DNA of 64,000 nt, taken from NCBI GenBank assembly GCA_029204225.1, contig CM055102.1:16182229-16246228 (forward strand). Direction: 5' to 3'. Position numbers and translations under genes: made by a program. This DNA comes from Diphasiastrum complanatum. Taxonomy: Eukaryota; Streptophyta; Lycopodiopsida; Lycopodiales; Lycopodiaceae. Shown piece after piece: positions 59,429 through 64,000 of the stretch. The notes below the pieces were generated by a model. It was not told the DNA's origin, did no database searches, and worked only from the letters and a program-made list of their open reading frames with translations. Position 1 is the stretch's first letter, and each line of letters begins with the position of its first letter.

Positions 59429-60129
59429 GAGTGGTATTAGAGCTGATCAAAATACCAACAATATCTTACACTCTTAATGGTTTAAAATTGGTTCTAGATC
59501 AATTGAAAAGCAAGTGGTTATGCCATCAAATGTATGTATGCTCTTGGATCTTGTAAGAGCAAGAGTGTGTTTCTTATTCATAGTGTGAAAAAATTGTTTT
59601 TTCATCTTGTGAGGCAATTTGTAAACACATTATGAGAATAAGTGAATCATTCTCCAAGAACACTTATATCCATAATGATGCATTTAGCCTCATTAGATTT
59701 GAGATTAGCATGGAAATCAAGCATAAAGATATGATGCAAACTCTTTTCTACTTGATATGACTTATTCTCAATATCTTGGTAACATGGTCTTGGATCTTTG
59801 TAATCCTTGTGAGTCAAGAAGGACCCTTGATTTCCTCATGGAGTTGCAGCTATTTTCAAGGAGGAGGAGCTTTTGGATCAATCATGTTCTTCAAGGATGG
59901 AAGAAATCAATGGCAAAAGTGCTCAAATGGTGGAAAGCTCTTCTTGATGCTTGGAGATGGCTTTCAATCATGGAAGCCTTGTCTTGGCTATGGTGACATT
60001 GCTGCAATTTCCGACTTATTGGCTAGTTTTCTCATCAAGTTCATGCCAAAGGATTTACTTGAGAAGCTATTCTTAGCTACTTAAATTTTGAAGTAAACTA
60101 GCATAGTTTTCAAACTGTATTTTGAGGAG

Positions 60130-60340
60130 TGTGAAGAATACACAAAATTTAGCTTGATCTTTTCTCATCTTTCATGTACAAAAGTTCATTAGTATCTTGT
60201 ACATATTTTCATGTTGAGTTTGAAAAGTATTGTACATATGGTTTTTTGAATGACAATCAACTCTCTAAATGTGTTTGGGACTTAGTTTTCTTCATGTTAA
60301 GTATTTGGTTTGAGTGAGGAAGTGTGAATGATCAATGATG
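60130..60340 (+). repeat. 3' LTR of the copia-type element, internally deleted
   Basis: About 210 bp that align with the 686-bp 5' LTR only after two internal deletions; the right end is also missing after ATCAATGATG. Confidence 0.75.
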
Positions 60341-60809
60341 AATGCTTGTGTGCTCTTGCCTTGAAGATTGTCTAGTTAGACTGGTAGCATCAATCAAGTG
60401 ATTTCATGTGCAATCACACCCACCTCAGAATTTGACAACAACATTTCTCGATTACCAAAGCAAAGCAATAATTAAAGAGTATGTACTAGTTAGGGCTTGG
60501 CAGGCACTAGCTCGTCGGTCTAGGAGTCTAGAAAGAGTGAGAGAGAAAAAGAACGGTTAAGATTGCAATTCTAACTCTCTCCCTCAATCTTTAACGCTGG
60601 CACAGAAAACAGTCCATAGTATTTGTAGCTTTTGTAGTTCTTGGTATCAAATAGTCGTGCATGATTAAAGAAGAACGAGTGACAACATTCATGGAACATG
60701 CCTCTATGATAGCACGGTAACAAAATACATCAACATATTACACCGCAAAATGTCATAAATGTAGCAAAAACATGAGTCTCTTTCCATAAAACTATTCTTT
60801 CTTCAAAGT
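60341..60809. other. Probable copia LTR-side sequence, no gene
   Basis: Lies directly downstream (minus sense) of the copia pol end at 60,810, so it may hold its 3' LTR. No second LTR copy was found to define it. Confidence 0.35.
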
Positions 60810-61003
60810 TCAAGTTGTTGCTTCTATCCCAAGCTTCTTTTTTAGATATTCAAACTTCTCTTTGCTTAGCAATTTTGTGAATACATCAGCTATTTGTAAT
60901 GTTGTACTACAATGAAGCACATCCACATCCTTTGAACAAAGGAACGGAACCGACAATATCATAAAATATCTGACGATTTTTTTATACAAGCATATATGTA
61001 CAT
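60810..61003 (-). pseudogene. Ty1/copia RNase H C-terminus (minus strand)
   Basis: VLHCSTTLQIADVFTKLLS followed by KEKFEYLKKKLGI: the end of a plant copia polyprotein (IADxFTKxL, then KF...LGI), in opposite orientation to the element at 55.8-60.3 kb. Upstream (61,003-61,043) the sequence changes character, so only the last 60 codons survive. Confidence 0.85.
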
Positions 61004-61149
61004 TTTTATGAGTAAAAGTCTTCAAAAAACTGAGAAGTTCCAAAAAAAATGCAAGTTTTTTGAAGATAACTCAAATGAGGTTTCCCGAGCACTGGTTAGC
61101 TTTGTCAGGCAAGCAATATGCTTTTGTGAAGATTCGCTAAAAGATGAGG

Positions 61150-61300
61150 TGTCATTCTTACAAGGGGGGGGCGCCTTCCGAAGCTTTTCCATCGAGGGAA
61201 TGGCCTTTGGCAGAGGGCAATAGCCCGAGGCTTTTCCATGGGAGAAGGGCCTTTGGCAGAGGTCGGTATCCCGAGGTAGAAGGCACAACAGAACAGTCGA
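61150..61300. repeat. Imperfect tandem repeat, CGAGGCTTTTCCAT unit
   Basis: Two copies of about 50 bp containing CTTTTCCAT, GGCCTTTGGCAGAGG and a CCCGAGG end, around 61,180-61,285. Confidence 0.75.
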
Positions 61301-61689
61301 GGAGTTGGACCTTCCTCGACATGAAAACATTTCTACTTTTTCAAACCTTTTTTTAGCCTTTTTTTTATGCATGCACCTTACGAAAGGGTACCTTATGAAA
61401 GGTGCATTTAAAAAGTTTTGAAAAAAAAGGGCGTGGCGCATGGATATTCCACGTAGGAGGCGCCTCCCTTTTCGTCACAAAAATGTAAAAATTGATTGTA
61501 CATAAATTTGAGCATAAAACTGAAGTTTTAAATTTTTTTAATCTTCTAAAATACGATCTAATTTTATTTATTTATAAAAATGACTTAAAAGCCCGACAAA
61601 GCTGCTCGAGATACATCAATCACCGCCAAAAATATTCTCACCTTTTGGCCAAGTTCCAAGGGATGAATGGGGCAACCCTAACCCTAGCC

Positions 61690-62910
61690 CTAGCCTAAAG
61701 TGGGTACTTGGTAAAGATGGCCCCTCAACGCAATGAACACCCCCCTCCGTGCATTATTGCATACATTCATTATTATTTTCCTTCTCCTTTTATCGTCTCT
61801 TTTACGATCCTCATCATCCTGCCCGCCCATTTCTCTTCTCCTTTTCTCACGCCATCCATCTTTCCTATCATCGCCATCGCCATCGCCATCGCCATCAGCA
61901 TCAGCATCAGCATTGTGTTGGGTTGATTTCAGATCTGGTGGCAACTACTCATTCAGAGCCATTATGGTTTGACAACAAACACATTGATTGCAGTGAGATA
62001 TGCTGGTGTTATCGGCTTTACTGCACCCTAGAAGAGTCGGCGGCTTTCGTTAATGATGGTGAAGATGATGCGCTATGGCCTATGGTGTGAGCTGCTGAGC
62101 TGAGGGTGTGAAGTGGCTTCCGGGGGTGGATCGGGTGGTAGGGTGAGGGTTTTTTGGTGGTAAGGATGAGTAACGGCAGCGGAGTGGTGTGGTATGCGGA
62201 AATCGGATGAATGAGGGAGGCGCGGCGGCATGTCTGGTGGATCGTTTGAGAAATGTGATTTGGGGTTGCTGTCTTTTTCCCCGCCACATATGGATGTGGC
62301 TGCGTTTCTCAAGAAGAGTGAAGTCAAATGCCCTTGCGGAACCGGTTGCAATGAAGAAGCGGATGATATAACGTCATGTTGCTGGCGTGTGGGTGCGAAG
62401 CCACACGTAATGGCAACAAAAATGGAAAGCTTCAAATCGCTTCTTGCTGACAAGGCTCCCAACATGGATGTTGTTGGAGCGTCAAGAGGCATCTGGAAAG
62501 TGAAGTAGAGATGCCATGAAAAGCAAGGGAATGGAGCTCAGGGTCCGAATCAAAAGAAGTGTGAGAGAGTTGGAAATACAAACAAAATGCCTTGGACTGG
62601 TGTGTCGACTAGCAGGAAAACATGTGAGCTTATGGTCCATGCTAAGGATATTTGTGAGATTTGAATGTGCAAAACATAAGCCGGAGCTTGATAATTTATC
62701 CAATGTGGGGAAGTGTAACCGGCTGGTTGTGAGCAGGTTCTTTTGAAACTGCTCATACCTGCATGGCTTCTCTGTAATGTTACAAGGATGGGAAGAAAAA
62801 AAGATGTTCTGTAAATGCAATAGAAAATGGTTGATTTCGAAGGATGACCTATATTGGTGCGGCGGCATCATACTTGATATCAGATTGGCCGACCAGACTT
62901 CTGAATACAG
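61690..62910 (+). other. Transcription-unit-like stretch, product unknown
   Basis: A CT-rich leader-like region (61,775-61,870) ends in a short (CATCGC)n/(CATCAG)n microsatellite (61,873-61,912). An ATG-started frame at 62,230-62,508 encodes a 92-residue Cys-containing sequence (CPCGTGCNEEADD; ATKMESFKSLLADKAPNMDV). Further homology-like reading in another frame runs to about 62,910 (WEEKKMFCKCNRKWL, DLYWCGGIILDIRLAD) through at least one stop. I recognise no family. It may be a decayed gene or retrocopy. Confidence 0.3.
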
Positions 62911-64000
62911 AAGATAATGCAGCACAAAGTAGAAGGCTTTTTTTGTCTACGAGAAATGCTATTAGCATATTGTGGACAAGGGCAGAAATCAATCGATGAA
63001 GGTTCTGTATGATGCAGCTTATGGAAAAAGAAGGGACAGGACAAGGCAAAGGCTATAAGTGGAAAGCTTAGTTGCTCAGTGCAGGGTGAAGAACAAGAAT
63101 TGCCTAGTTCTGTGCTCTTTAATTGGTTGACTGTTAGACCGTGAATTGGTGGATCCTATTAATCTGGGGGGCAATGATCGTCTAACTTCGTTGTAAGGTG
63201 ACATTTCCAGTCATTTGTGTCTGAACCATGTCTATTATCTTTATGCTTGCTCTCTATATTTGACATTATAATGATCCTTGATTGAAAAAGGAAACATATG
63301 CTACAGTTTTATAGCAGATCGGTGATTTTTCAATTAGGACAAATTTTCTATTTATGTTTGACTATGTGTCTCTTTCCTTCAAGTGTTTTCTACAGTGCAT
63401 TATAAGACTTTGTGACATGTATTGCCCCTTTTGATTGCGTTAAACTTTTCTAATGGCCTCACATTGTGTAGGTCAATTCACCTTGTTTGTGTGTGTGTGT
63501 GTGTGTGTGAGTTTGGCATATAAAACTTTAGTTAGAACTCAATAACGAATAGTAGACTTATGACTACTTGTGGGTGTGTGTGAAAGTTTTGCATATAAAA
63601 CTTTAGTTAAAACTCAATAAGGAATAGTAGAATTATGAATACTGTTTGCGCATGCATTGTGTGATGTATCTCAATGTCTCATTGAGTCCTCAGTCATCTA
63701 AGTTTGTCGATTATCAATTGTTTATATTTTCATTGTCTAGAAGTTGTCTATCCTTAATAGCCCTTGTTCTTGTGGTGACTTCTTCCTTTTAAAGTTTTGT
63801 GATCCTTCTTTAGGTCATATTGTTACTGCAGATACATCAATCCCCCCTCCATTGTTTTTGAAAGAGTCCTTTTCTATAGGCACTAAATTTTGTCCTCCTC
63901 TTTCGATAGATGCTTGCTTGTTAAAATCTATAACTACGAGCATTAATAAGTTCATTTACTGTATTGAAGAATCTTGTTCTCTTTCAACTATGAGTTTAAT
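62911..64000. other. No gene recognised; (GT)n and a 75-bp tandem repeat
   Basis: (GT)n at about 63,488-63,509, then a 75-bp unit starting GCATATAAAACTTTAGTTA at 63,516 repeated at 63,591. Confidence 0.6.

Overview
The window looks like nuclear DNA of a land plant, probably a repeat-rich seed-free plant such as a fern. Two plant-type host genes can be named: the 5' part of a SYP2-type (PEP12/VAM3-like) Qa-SNARE gene on the minus strand, and an intact PRA1-family gene on the plus strand. Everything else that I can identify is retrotransposon debris, one small DNA transposon, pseudogenes, minisatellites and very long (CT)n/(GA)n tracts. The fern assignment is inference from genome texture (sparse genes, large introns, Ty3, Ty1, LINE and Penelope-like elements together); no marker gene proves it.

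Layout. 1-12,165: a three-level transposon nest. A plus-strand LINE, bounded by (CT)n at both ends, holds a small hAT-type element with an 8-bp target duplication. It is split near the C-terminus of ORF2 by a minus-strand Ty3/gypsy chromovirus (element B), which is itself split inside RNase H by a second chromovirus (element A) with a 5-bp target duplication. 12,190-17,100: exons 1 and 2 of the SYP2-type SNARE gene and a likely promoter with a G-box. Exon 3 is not found, so the nest may lie in a giant intron 2 that leaves the window. 17,100-24,430: LTR fragments, a three-copy diverged repeat, a Ty1/copia 3' end with its LTR, and a Ty3-type gag remnant. 24,430-31,060: little coding signal, one possible promoter and first exon, three adjoining minisatellites of different unit, a coiled-coil pseudogene fragment, and a tandem duplication carrying long (GA)n tracts.

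31,060-38,000: two related LTR ends with primer-binding sites, then a decayed DUF7869-type gene whose acidic motifs resemble an RNase H-fold transposase. 38,000-42,370: short repeats, a perfect 13-bp hairpin and a decayed Penelope-like reverse transcriptase, followed by two mutually exclusive hairpins and (CT)n. 45,160-47,730: a GC-rich GGCGCC-studded block and a 1,206-bp tandem duplication immediately upstream of PRA1. 47,900-49,554: PRA1 gene with GA-rich 5' UTR and a likely 5' UTR intron. 49,555-64,000: decayed copia pieces, one copia-type element interrupted by the LTR of another (that LTR carries a 220-bp (GA)n), a minus-strand copia end, and an unrecognised transcription-unit-like stretch near 61.7-62.9 kb.

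No tRNA, rRNA or CRISPR was recognised. The two named genes both belong to endomembrane traffic (vacuolar/endosomal fusion and Rab/cargo handling), but nothing suggests that they are co-regulated.
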